Shown here: positions 1 through 7,666 of the stretch, one piece after another
How positions within the stretch are numbered: position 1 is the stretch's first letter
How the letters are laid out: every line of letters starts with the position of its first letter
Origin: Owenweeksia sp.
Lineage (GTDB): Bacteria; Bacteroidota; Bacteroidia; Flavobacteriales; Schleiferiaceae
Reading direction: 5' to 3'
Length of the DNA: 64,000 nucleotides
Assembly (NCBI GenBank): GCA_002695025.1
Contig: NZNV01000032.1
Span: 1 to 64,000, forward strand
Position numbers and translations under genes: made by a program
The notes under the pieces: generated by a model
What the model saw: the letters and a program-made list of their open reading frames with translations, nothing else
Told to the model about the DNA's origin: nothing
Databases searched by the model: none

Positions 1-99
1 CCAAGCCGTGCGCTTTGCTTACTTCGGGACTTCTCCTGTGGACCAGCGGTCTTGTTTTATTACAGCCATGGAAGGAGGGCGGTACCTTCTATCCCGGTC

Positions 100-152
100 G
101 CACTTCGACTCCACTTCGTCAAGCTCAGCACAGGCTCAGTCAAAGGATGGAC
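100..152. repeat. Dispersed intergenic repeat, copy 1
   Basis: This stretch holds GCACTTCGACTCC followed by a block CTTCGTCAAGCTCAG..ACAGGCTCAG. Both blocks recur at 484-496 and 553-591 with a few mismatches. The second block contains self-complementary CTGAGC/GCTCAG words that can fold. It lies outside any plausible gene. Such hairpin-rich intergenic repeats are common in Bacteroidota genomes; their function is unknown. Positions 1-99 show no gene I can support. Confidence 0.7.
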
Positions 153-160
153 GATACTTT

Positions 161-409
161 TTAATCCTTCTTAACCCTGTCCAGTAGCTTTTCAAAACCG
201 TAAAAGGGCAAAGCCAGCAGGAGCAGAAGTAAGGGTAACCATAAAAGCTCTATCACTAAACCTGAAAGGTGATAAGGCAGGGCATAAATCAATAGCCGTA
301 TGATTACGCCACTGATGGCTAGTTTAGCTAAGAACTTCAACTTCTTTTTATCCGCAGTCTTTTTAGACTCAATATCTGTTTTGATTTCTTCTACCGATGG
401 CTCTCTCAT
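161..409 (-). CDS. Small two-helix membrane protein, unknown function
   Basis: This 82-residue protein has a charged, lysine-rich N-terminal part (about residues 1-26) followed by two hydrophobic segments, near residues 29-45 and 50-70, and a short basic tail. The layout predicts a small inner-membrane protein with a cytoplasmic N-terminus. It starts at an ATG. It is transcribed in the same direction as the Kiwa genes, but about 240 bases of repeat-containing DNA separate them, so it is probably not part of that unit. I do not recognise the family. The composition is coherent and the frame complete, so I think it is a real gene. Confidence 0.55.
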   Translation of the reverse strand: MREPSVEEIKTDIESKKTADKKKLKFLAKLAISGVIIRLLIYALPYHLSGLVIELLWLPLLLLLLALPFYGFEKLLDRVKKD

Positions 410-483
410 GATTTAAGCTGACAGGAAAATGCAATGTAGTTAAATAGTACAGCATCCTTATTTTTGGTACTCCGATGCAGGTT

Positions 484-591
484 GCACTTCGACTCCGCTC
501 AGTGTGACCTGACTAAGAAAGAAGCAATCATTCAGCATTGTCATCCTGAGCCCTTCGTCAAGCTCAGGACAGGCTCAGGCGAAGGATAGAC
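484..591. repeat. Dispersed intergenic repeat, copy 2 (split)
   Basis: Positions 484-496 repeat the GCACTTCGACTCC block, and 553-591 repeat the CTTCGTCAAGCTCAGGACAG block of copy 1. CCTGAGC at 545-551 is complementary to GCTCAGG at 562-568, so a stem-loop is possible. The element fills most of the gap (410-646) between the small membrane protein and kwaB. No coding potential was seen here. Confidence 0.7.
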
Positions 592-646
592 AATATGTGT
601 TAGTTATACCAAAGCGTAGTGGGACGCTACGCTTAGATGGGCAGTA

Positions 647-1597
647 TTATGCACTTGGGTTTACTGGTTTAGTACTCTCAACATCAAAATCTTCTTCTGT
701 CAATTCTGAATGAAGCCGTTTGTTTTGCAATAGAGTCAAAATATCTTCAAGTGTTTCATCAGTTATCACAATTCGTTCTTCTTCGAATTGAATGTTCCAT
801 CCCTTTGAGGTACTTAGATTTTGAAGTCGTTGCAAATACATCTGATTCCTGTAATGGCCTAAGTTTCTGATTGTCGCAATTTTTCGTAAGTATCTTTGAT
901 TATTTCCCACTCTATTGGTCAGAATTTCCATATTTATGAAAATATTCAGTTGGGTAACTTCCTCATACATTTCTTCTGCATTGTTTATCATTCCTTCGCG
1001 AAAGTTCAATCCTCTCTCAAAATCTTTTTTTGATAGAATGAAAAGAAAATCATTGAAGTAGAGCAGATCAACACTTCTAGAAATACTGAACACGTTTTCT
1101 TGCTCTAAATCTTCAAATCGGTTCTCATTAAAAAGTAAAGGAATTAATCCCTTACTTCGTTTCATTCGCCAATTTTCAGGCAGTGTTTTAAAGCCAACGA
1201 CCTGAATACCCTCTGAATTTCTGAGTATTATCATATAAGCCTTAGACTTGACCAATTCTTCTACATTTTCAATAATGTCTTCTTCAGGATTAAGATCTTC
1301 AAGCTGCTCAAAAATGCGGTAGAAGTCAGTTTCCTCATACCTTATTGCTCTTACTTGATCTGCTTCAGGTTCAGGACAATCATAGGTATATTCTTCAACC
1401 GTATTTGAGTGGTTAACATGATTGACCAGTATGTTTCTTAGTCTGTTTTCTAGCCTTTGATCAATTGGAACATATCTAACTGTATATTGTGAAATCCTAT
1501 TCCGCTTGTATTCTTTAACAACTGCTAAAGTTACATTAGCAGTTCTAAAATCAAGAGCTTTTAATTGTTGTAAGGTTTGTTTCTGTCTATTAGGCAT
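647..1597 (-). CDS. kwaB: Kiwa anti-phage protein KwaB (DUF4868)
   Basis: This 316-residue protein is close to the length of known KwaB. It is soluble, with no signal peptide or membrane segment. The central part reads like DUF4868: a core around YMIILRNSEGIQVVGFK (near 140), then a segment ending VDLLYFNDFLFILSKKDFE (about 195-213), then a helical stretch with RYLRKIATIRN, and a C-terminal LHSELTEEDFDVES ending like other KwaB proteins. In Kiwa, KwaB binds DNA and acts with the membrane sensor KwaA to stop phage. The gene follows kwaA with an 8-base overlap, the order of the described system. The assignment is from remembered family features, not a search; the pairing with a multi-helix membrane protein strengthens it. 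Confidence 0.8.
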   Translation of the reverse strand: MPNRQKQTLQQLKALDFRTANVTLAVVKEYKRNRISQYTVRYVPIDQRLENRLRNILVNHVNHSNTVEEYTYDCPEPEADQVRAIRYEETDFYRIFEQLEDLNPEEDIIENVEELVKSKAYMIILRNSEGIQVVGFKTLPENWRMKRSKGLIPLLFNENRFEDLEQENVFSISRSVDLLYFNDFLFILSKKDFERGLNFREGMINNAEEMYEEVTQLNIFINMEILTNRVGNNQRYLRKIATIRNLGHYRNQMYLQRLQNLSTSKGWNIQFEEERIVITDETLEDILTLLQNKRLHSELTEEDFDVESTKPVNPSA

Positions 1598-2147
1598 CTT
1601 TAGTCTCTTTGTCAGTTACGAAGTAGAGGAAGCGGGTTAGGCTCCTTATATAAAATCTTTCACCTGATTTCATTTCGTATTTGCTTATGACGATGGTAGA
1701 GTATGACTTTCCATCAAACTCATATTCTAAATCATAAAGGTTATATCCAGCCAAAAGCAAAATAGGGTTCATAAACACTGACTTACTTTTAATCGTGAGT
1801 AGAAGTAGTAACAACAGAAATATTGCAAGCGAAATGATATCTTCCACCTTAGAAAGGTCAAACCCAAAAAAAGACACGATGTATGGAATTGTATAATTGA
1901 TTAAATCAATCGAGCGATTTTTTACAGCTTGAACTGTAACAGGCATGTTACCTCTCCTTATAGAATTGATGGTTGTGAAAAGTAAAATAACACTTAATAT
2001 TGATAAACCAAGTAAAATTGAAATGCCTATCGGGTGACTAAAATCATAGTATTTATAAAAATCAAAATCTTTAACCGCTAGGATTAAAAATAGAGGAGAG
2101 TAAGCACTAATGAATAAAAGTATTGCTGTTAGCAGTTTTGGTTTCAT
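1590..2147 (-). CDS. kwaA: Kiwa membrane protein KwaA
   Basis: From the ATG at 2147 this is a 185-residue membrane protein; a GTG 42 bases further upstream (2189) would add 14 residues of non-membrane sequence. Hydrophobic segments lie near residues 4-24, 40-60, 82-100 and 108-125, giving four likely transmembrane helices. After them comes a C-terminal cytoplasmic part with NPILLLAGYNLYDLEYEF, resembling the NP..L..GY.LY pattern of KwaA. KwaA is the membrane component of Kiwa, proposed to sense phage at the envelope and to assemble with KwaB. The gene ends inside the start of kwaB, implying translational coupling. A -35/-10 promoter was not recognised upstream. Confidence 0.75.
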   Translation of the reverse strand: MKPKLLTAILLFISAYSPLFLILAVKDFDFYKYYDFSHPIGISILLGLSILSVILLFTTINSIRRGNMPVTVQAVKNRSIDLINYTIPYIVSFFGFDLSKVEDIISLAIFLLLLLLLTIKSKSVFMNPILLLAGYNLYDLEYEFDGKSYSTIVISKYEMKSGERFYIRSLTRFLYFVTDKETKDA

Positions 2148-2381
2148 GCCTGTGCTGTATTCATTTGTCTTGAGTTTTAAACATACCACATAAGTTAGTA
2201 GGTAAAGATAAATTTTGAACTACATAAGCTTAAAAATATGCTGTAGATGTTGTTTAACATTACTTATCTGAAAAGTATAAATGCATTATTATTTGGCAAA
2301 ATATCGCAAAAAATCTCATACCACCTACTCCATACTTTTCAAACCGTCATTTTCCTAAGATAAACGGCAACCTATACGCAT

Positions 2382-2412
2382 AAAAAGAGCCCCACCACAA
2401 TGGGCAGGGCCT
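2382..2412 (-). terminator. Rho-independent terminator of the seven-gene operon
   Basis: Read on the minus strand, GCCCTGCC and GGTGGGGC form an 8-bp stem (two G-T pairs) with a six-base loop, followed by CTTTTT. It lies 27 bases past the stop of the last porin gene. The remaining 2190-2381 stretch is AT-rich and shows nothing else. Confidence 0.8.
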
Positions 2413-2438
2413 TCCTCTCTTCTGACTTAATTGAAAAC

Positions 2439-3656
2439 CTAAAATATCACCTGGAACAGTAGCTGTCCCATTAAAGTGTTGTTGGGCAGGCTGGCGTTAT
2501 CATAAGAGGATACGGCTGCTTGTATCTTCAAGGCGTTTTGTTTGAAGTATTTGGAGAATCCGGCTGTCCAGCCTTTGGTGTCGGAGATCGCGGAATTGGC
2601 GTTGTTCTCAAATTCGGGCATCAGGGCGCTATAACGCACATCCAAAGCGTAACCGGAGCGGGTTACGTAACCTGCCTGTACATTGTAGGCGCTGCCCAGC
2701 GCTAAAAACTCACTGATCTGCGTAGGAATGAGGATCTCGGTAGCGGCTATATCGGTATAGGAGCCGTCCAGCGAAGTGGCTGTGGCCACCGTGTATTCGC
2801 CCAACAAAGAAAAGCCTTTGAACTTGAAGAGCAGGTCGGCATATACCTGGCGGTAGTCCGGCAACTGGGTTTCACCCAGGGCGTTGTACATCAGGAAATC
2901 ACCGTGCCCTTCGCCTACGGCATTGCTGGCGCCATCGTTATAGCTGGCCGCTGCACCGATCACGAATTTGGGTTTCTGCTCATGGCCGAGGTCCGCAATC
3001 TGCTTTTCGTTGCCTTCGTAAAACGTACCCAGGGGGTATACATCCAGGCGTGCTCCGTACTTCATACCGCCCAGGTCTATGTCGCGGGAATCGGCACCAA
3101 AGGAGTTTTTACCATCACCGGAGGTAACAGACAGCTGCGGCACCACGGCAAAGCGCTCCCCGCCAAAAGTGTTCTCCAGGTACAGTCCCAACTCACGACC
3201 GCTGTTGCTGTAAGCGGTGCTCAGGAGGCTGCGGTCCGGGAACTGCAGGTGATCTTCCATGATCAGCATCTCGCGGTTGTTGGTCACGTTCTGCTTTTGT
3301 CCGGCTGCGATCTTAAACTCCCCAAAAGGATTGTAACTGATCCAGGCATCCAAAAGGGGAGTGGGCTGACTGAAATCCGCCTGGAAGAAGAAGCTCACTT
3401 TTTCGTCCCTGGCCGTACCGGAAAAGTTGAGGTAGGTACGCCTGGCGTTAAAAAAGTAGTCGGCATCGTTCTCGCCTTGCTTTTCAAAGGCCAGCTGGGG
3501 TTGCAGCATACCGCTGATCTTAAAGGTATAGGCACCTTCATTGAGACCGAAATTCAGGCCGCTGCCCAATTCAAAATTGGCGGTATTGGGCTTTACCTGT
3601 GCGTTGCTTACAAGCACTCCAAGGCAAAAGGCGGATGATAGGATTATGTTTTTCAT
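2439..3656 (-). CDS. Outer-membrane porin (phosphate-selective porin O/P-like)
   Basis: The protein has 405 residues and a clean signal peptide (MKNIILSSAFCLGVLVSNAQ). The mature part is amphipathic beta-strand sequence with aromatic girdles and ends in phenylalanine (QVIF), as outer-membrane barrels do. An early segment about a dark FNARRTYLNFSGTARDEKVSFFFQADFSQPTPLLDAWI layout (around residues 67-105) is typical of OprO/OprP-like porins. It is the last gene of the operon, 4 bases after the M14 peptidase gene, and is a distant paralogue of the other porin (5208-6515), sharing the LLDAWI.YN motif. It probably lets small anionic substrates or cleavage products cross the outer membrane. Substrate is not known; the phosphate-porin name reflects only family similarity. 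Confidence 0.8.
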   Translation of the reverse strand: MKNIILSSAFCLGVLVSNAQVKPNTANFELGSGLNFGLNEGAYTFKISGMLQPQLAFEKQGENDADYFFNARRTYLNFSGTARDEKVSFFFQADFSQPTPLLDAWISYNPFGEFKIAAGQKQNVTNNREMLIMEDHLQFPDRSLLSTAYSNSGRELGLYLENTFGGERFAVVPQLSVTSGDGKNSFGADSRDIDLGGMKYGARLDVYPLGTFYEGNEKQIADLGHEQKPKFVIGAAASYNDGASNAVGEGHGDFLMYNALGETQLPDYRQVYADLLFKFKGFSLLGEYTVATATSLDGSYTDIAATEILIPTQISEFLALGSAYNVQAGYVTRSGYALDVRYSALMPEFENNANSAISDTKGWTAGFSKYFKQNALKIQAAVSSYDNASLPNNTLMGQLLFQVIF

Positions 3657-3660
3657 GGTA

Positions 3661-5205
3661 TTAGAGAGCTTCTTTATTTAGATATCGGTAAACGGGTAAT
3701 TCTGCACCCTCTTCGGTGTGCAGCACATCGTAATTCACAAAGCTGTTGGGCGCTTCAGGTTCCAGCGCTTCCACGGCCAGTCCGGCCCGGTCCTGATCCA
3801 TTCGGATCACGAAAGTTCCGGCCGGAAGGTCTTTCACAATGCGGGTTATAGAGGTGGAAACCCTTTGGCGGTGTACCCCTTCGTATTTTTCGGCCTCCTG
3901 TAAATAGTATTCCACGGTATAGCGTTCCACTTCTACAGATCTGCTTTGATTTAGCGTGTCTATTTTCAGTCCCAGGATCTTTAGCTTTTCGGCCAGCTTT
4001 GCCTGTTCCGGCATCAGGAGGTAAGCGCGGGGACGCGGACGACTCACCTGTGCTTTGGTCTGCCAGGCATCTTTCATGCGCACCTTAAAGTCTTTTTTCT
4101 CCACGCTTTCCAGATCTATCAGGGTCATGGAAACCTCGGTGACCGGGGTTTGATGTTTTACCACGGCCTCGGTCGGTTTGGCTTTGGCGCGGGCCAGCAC
4201 TTGTTTTACTTCTGCCGTTTCATCGTAAGCCGTTCTCAGGTACGAAAGACCCACCAGGAAGGTGGTGTATGCCCTGCGTTTGAAGGAAGTCCTACCGATG
4301 CCGATACCCCGCACTTCCACCAGGGTGGAAATGGTATTGGCCAGGGCGTAGGAGGTGGCGCTGGAGCGTGAGTTCAGGGAACCCTGGTGAAATTCCACCG
4401 CACCCAGCACATCCGAAGCGGAGAAGTAGGCATGGCTGGTGATCTCTTTGGACTCCAGCAGGCTGCCGGCTTCCTTCACAAAGGTCTCCTTCGTGTAGTT
4501 CCGGAGTTCTTCCGCTACGTTGAGGTTGCCGGAATAGAGGAACATCACGTCAAAGCCGTTGGTTACGCCCCATTCGCCAATGTGGGTAAAATCCCTGCGG
4601 TAGGGGCGGTATTCGTGAAAATCCAAGGCCACATGGGCCTGGTAATCACTGAAAGCCTGTTTGAGCGATACACTCTCCGGGGCCATGAGCTTGGTCTGAT
4701 CACGGTTCAGGTCCAGCCCGTTATGCGAATCCCGGGTCAGTTTTTCGCTGCCGTCAATATTGGCCATGGGAACTATGGCTATTTCCAGTCGATCGAGAAG
4801 ATAGGCGTGTTCGGGATTGTTCAGCAACTGATCGAGCAGATACAACAGACCTTCGGTGCTGGCGGGCTCGTTGCCGTGCAGGCCTCCCTGCAGCCAAACG
4901 CGTAACTTGTCAGAGCCTTTACCTCTTTTGAGTACGATCATGGGAATGTCTTTTCCCTTCTGGCTTTTCCCGATAAAGGAAAGGCTCATTACATCGGAGT
5001 GAGCGGCCAGGCGTTCGTTGATGAAGGCCATCATTTCCTCATAGTCGGTAAAGCCTCTTTTCTTTTGAAAGGCAGGGGTATTGATGTCCACCTCCGGATC
5101 AGGGAAGAACTTCTCGGTGATCTCCTTGCTTTGCGGGTTGGTGAGTTGTGCGGGGCAGTTAAAGGCCAGCAGCAGGGCGGATAGGATGAAAATAAACTGT
5201 CGCAT
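3661..5205 (-). CDS. Secreted M14-family zinc carboxypeptidase
   Basis: The start is placed at the ATG at 5205, which gives a proper signal peptide (MRQFIFILSALLLAFNCPAQ) and leaves 2 bases after the upstream porin; a longer frame to 5244 would overlap that gene. The 514-residue protein has a complete M14 site: HGNE zinc ligands (H110, E113), the substrate-binding NR pair in GLDLNRD (N167-R168), the third zinc ligand in LDFHEY (H197), and the catalytic Glu in the VEVRGIG motif (near residue 300). About 200 further residues after the catalytic domain match no domain I know. It should be periplasmic or outer-membrane associated, trimming peptides from the C-terminus. Operon context (porins, IadA-like amidohydrolase, dicarboxylate carrier) suggests feeding small acidic peptides or amides inward. 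The specificity is not readable. Confidence 0.88.
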   Translation of the reverse strand: MRQFIFILSALLLAFNCPAQLTNPQSKEITEKFFPDPEVDINTPAFQKKRGFTDYEEMMAFINERLAAHSDVMSLSFIGKSQKGKDIPMIVLKRGKGSDKLRVWLQGGLHGNEPASTEGLLYLLDQLLNNPEHAYLLDRLEIAIVPMANIDGSEKLTRDSHNGLDLNRDQTKLMAPESVSLKQAFSDYQAHVALDFHEYRPYRRDFTHIGEWGVTNGFDVMFLYSGNLNVAEELRNYTKETFVKEAGSLLESKEITSHAYFSASDVLGAVEFHQGSLNSRSSATSYALANTISTLVEVRGIGIGRTSFKRRAYTTFLVGLSYLRTAYDETAEVKQVLARAKAKPTEAVVKHQTPVTEVSMTLIDLESVEKKDFKVRMKDAWQTKAQVSRPRPRAYLLMPEQAKLAEKLKILGLKIDTLNQSRSVEVERYTVEYYLQEAEKYEGVHRQRVSTSITRIVKDLPAGTFVIRMDQDRAGLAVEALEPEAPNSFVNYDVLHTEEGAELPVYRYLNKEAL

Positions 5206-5207
5206 AC

Positions 5208-6515
5208 TTAAAAAGAAAAGGTGGTTATTACGCGGCCGATCCATTCGTTGTCGTTCATGGGATTGCCGGTATTGTCATTGGATCCGGGGGCACAATCCAC
5301 ATAAGTTAGTGCGCCCTGGATCTTAAAGCCGTAGCCGCGCATAAAGTATTTGGTGAGCCCCAGGGTGTAATAGTTGGGGCGGTTGTAAAAGGTGCCGTTG
5401 TTGAGAAAGGAGTGCCTGTCGGCATCCATGTGGCAATAGCGCGCATCTACCGAGATGAGGTTCTTGAAGACGTAGCCCATCTGCAGGTTATAGCCCTTGC
5501 CGAGCATCATACGGCCTTTCACGTAATTCTCCACATCCCGTTCACCGTCCACATCAAAACTGGTGGCCACGGTACCATCGTTACGTACGCGCTGGGTAAT
5601 GTCATCCGGTACGGTGGCAGCTGAGCCTACAAATTCACCCAGCATACTGAAGCCGTGGTATTTGAGCATAAAGTCTAGGCCGTATTTGGTGTAATTGGGA
5701 AGGGATTCCTCACCGGCATCGTTCAGGTAGATAATGTCGCCACTCCCGCGACCCCTGCGACTGCTCATGCCGCTGTTGTAACTGTAGGTGGCACCCACCA
5801 GCATTTTCAGTGAAAGTTCATGTACGATATCCCCCTGGCGGTATTGTCCGAACTTGGTAAACAGTCCGAAGGGAAGAAAATCCAGGCGACCACCCACTTT
5901 GAGGCCACCGTGATCCCTGCCGAATACGTTGGAGCCATCTCCGTTGGTAAGGGCAAAAGCGGGTTTAAAATAAGCGCCACCATCGGTACGGAAACGTCCG
6001 TCTACAAACAGACCGAACTCGCGGATACTGGCAAAGCTGGAGGTAACCCGGCTGCGCTCCACCAGTTGCAGGGTTTGTGAACCCTGCGACAGCTCCAGGT
6101 TGTCGGTAGGAGTTACTTTCTGTCCTACGGTGATCTGAATGTTGTCGGTAATGTTATAGCCGATCCAGGCGTCAAACAGTAAGCCGTCCGCTTCATCACC
6201 GGTCTCGGAGTTACCGCTGAAATCGGCCTGAAAGCGGTATTCAATTTTTTGCTGGACGGCATTACCGGAAAGCCTCAGTCGCAGCCTACGCATACGGAAC
6301 CTTTGCTGCAGCTGGTCCAGCTCCGGATCGGTATAGCTTTTAAACTCGTAGTAGGGCTGCATATACCCCCGCAGGTTAATGCGGTAATCCTCCTTGGCAT
6401 CGGAGAAGGTGAGGCCTTCTCCCATGGTGTAGTAGTGCAGCTTTTGTTCCTGAGCAAAAAACAGGGCCGGAGCCAGCAACAGGACCAGGAGTAACCCGAT
6501 GTAGTTCTTTTTCAT
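5208..6515 (-). CDS. Outer-membrane porin, OprO/OprP-like
   Basis: This 435-residue protein has a signal peptide (MKKNYIGLLLVLLLAPALFFAQ) and a long run of alternating amphipathic strands ending in TTFSF, the terminal phenylalanine expected of a barrel. The segment around residues 65-125 (FRMRRLRLRLSGNAVQQKIEY followed by RFQADFSG and LLFDAWIGYNI) follows the same plan as the porin at 2439-3656. It sits 10 bases after iadA and 2 before the peptidase gene, so all are co-transcribed. Two different porins in one operon suggest two substrates, or entry and exit of substrate and product. It is rich in arginine in the early strands, which would favour anionic solutes; that is inference. Confidence 0.8.
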   Translation of the reverse strand: MKKNYIGLLLVLLLAPALFFAQEQKLHYYTMGEGLTFSDAKEDYRINLRGYMQPYYEFKSYTDPELDQLQQRFRMRRLRLRLSGNAVQQKIEYRFQADFSGNSETGDEADGLLFDAWIGYNITDNIQITVGQKVTPTDNLELSQGSQTLQLVERSRVTSSFASIREFGLFVDGRFRTDGGAYFKPAFALTNGDGSNVFGRDHGGLKVGGRLDFLPFGLFTKFGQYRQGDIVHELSLKMLVGATYSYNSGMSSRRGRGSGDIIYLNDAGEESLPNYTKYGLDFMLKYHGFSMLGEFVGSAATVPDDITQRVRNDGTVATSFDVDGERDVENYVKGRMMLGKGYNLQMGYVFKNLISVDARYCHMDADRHSFLNNGTFYNRPNYYTLGLTKYFMRGYGFKIQGALTYVDCAPGSNDNTGNPMNDNEWIGRVITTFSF

Positions 6516-6525
6516 AAATTATTTT

Positions 6526-7665
6526 TTACTCAAAACTTTCTTTCAATATCACGGTACCGCTATCCATAGCTTTTTCACCACGCGCAAAAACCTCGGTGAG
6601 GTTCAGGTCGTCATCAAAGCAGCAGAGATCGGCATCCATGCCTACGCCAATGCGACCTTTGTTCTTGAGGCCGAGATTGGCAGCGGGATTGGTGGTAATG
6701 ATCTTAAAGGCTTCGGAAATATCCACCCCGCCTTTTTGCACCAGGTCTACTACTTCGGCCAGGTTCCGGTTTACCGGAGCTTTGCGGAAACCGATGAAGT
6801 TGCCGTCTTCATCCAGTTTGTCCAGCCCGGCATTGCCGTCACTGCTGAAGGTCATCTTTTCAATGGGCACGCCTTTCTCCAAAGCGTACAGTACGGATTT
6901 GTAGGGATCAGTGTATTTGGAGGCTCCGGTGGTGATATCGATCATACCTCCCAGTTGAGCAAACCTGATGGCCTCTTCAAAGAGCTCTTTGGTACGCCCT
7001 ACGTGGGTGGGTGAAATATTTTCAATGGGGAACTGGTGTTCTTCCACAATTTTGAAAAGCACATCCATTTTGGATTGGAGGTTCCCCAGGTGGAGGTGCA
7101 GTATGCCTTTTTTACCCCCTATCATGCCGCCTACGCGTACCTGACGCAAAAGACGGAGGAGATCCAGGTCGGTAGGATAGGAGGAGCGGATATCGGTTAT
7201 AGCGATCTTACAGCCGAGTACTTTATCGATGAAGATCATTTCATCCTGCACGTTTTCCATGATGTGAACGGGGTCCAGGCCGTAATAACCGGTGTACATA
7301 TAGGCGCTGATGCCTTCCGCTTCCAGGGCTTTTACCTTGGCGTAGAGGCTCTTGATACTGCGGGTGGAACCATCGGTACCCAACAGACCTACTGCGGTAG
7401 TGGTACCGCAGGCAATGAGCTCGGTTACCTTGATCTCGGGTGTCATGGAGGCAAAGCCGCGTTTGCCACCCGCACCTATCACGTGCACGTGCTGGTCGAT
7501 AAAACCAGGCGTTACGATCTTGCCCTGGGCATCCCAGGTATCACTGATACCGTTGTGTGAATCAATAGTATCCGAAATGGCGAGTATTTGACCACCACCC
7601 AGCAGCAGGTCTTTCTTACCCTGCTTTTCCGGGGCGTAAACGGTGGCGTTTTTAATGAGAAGCAT
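6526..7665 (-). CDS. iadA: IadA-like isoaspartyl dipeptidase, amidohydrolase superfamily
   Basis: The 379-residue cytoplasmic enzyme aligns with E. coli IadA (390 residues) at a constant offset of nine from the first metal ligand through the last catalytic residue. Visible equivalents: metal ligands H59 and H61 (FIDQHVH), carbamylated lysine K153, H192, H221, catalytic D276 (SSDGN), plus Y128, R160 and R224. IadA cleaves beta-aspartyl dipeptides and releases aspartate. One residue differs: E77 of E. coli, which I recall binds the substrate alpha-amino group, is K68 here (GGKRGF instead of GGGEAG). Substrate preference may therefore have shifted. The gene lies 1 base after dcuC, and its product may hand a dicarboxylate or amino acid to the carriers encoded nearby. 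Family assignment is secure; the exact substrate is not. Confidence 0.87.
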   Translation of the reverse strand: MLLIKNATVYAPEKQGKKDLLLGGGQILAISDTIDSHNGISDTWDAQGKIVTPGFIDQHVHVIGAGGKRGFASMTPEIKVTELIACGTTTAVGLLGTDGSTRSIKSLYAKVKALEAEGISAYMYTGYYGLDPVHIMENVQDEMIFIDKVLGCKIAITDIRSSYPTDLDLLRLLRQVRVGGMIGGKKGILHLHLGNLQSKMDVLFKIVEEHQFPIENISPTHVGRTKELFEEAIRFAQLGGMIDITTGASKYTDPYKSVLYALEKGVPIEKMTFSSDGNAGLDKLDEDGNFIGFRKAPVNRNLAEVVDLVQKGGVDISEAFKIITTNPAANLGLKNKGRIGVGMDADLCCFDDDLNLTEVFARGEKAMDSGTVILKESFE

Positions 7666-7666
7666 A

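Noticed and set aside
2904-3638. Long plus-strand frame inside the porin gene
   Set aside because: It lies wholly opposite a signal-peptide-bearing porin with coherent barrel sequence and has no domain of its own; it is a shadow of GC-rich coding DNA.
4387-4905. 172-codon plus-strand frame inside the M14 peptidase gene
   Set aside because: The minus-strand frame has complete catalytic motifs and a signal peptide; the opposite frame has none.
2439-6515. SusC/SusD-type uptake pair
   Set aside because: Neither outer-membrane protein is long enough for SusC nor has a plug or TonB box; both are simple porins.
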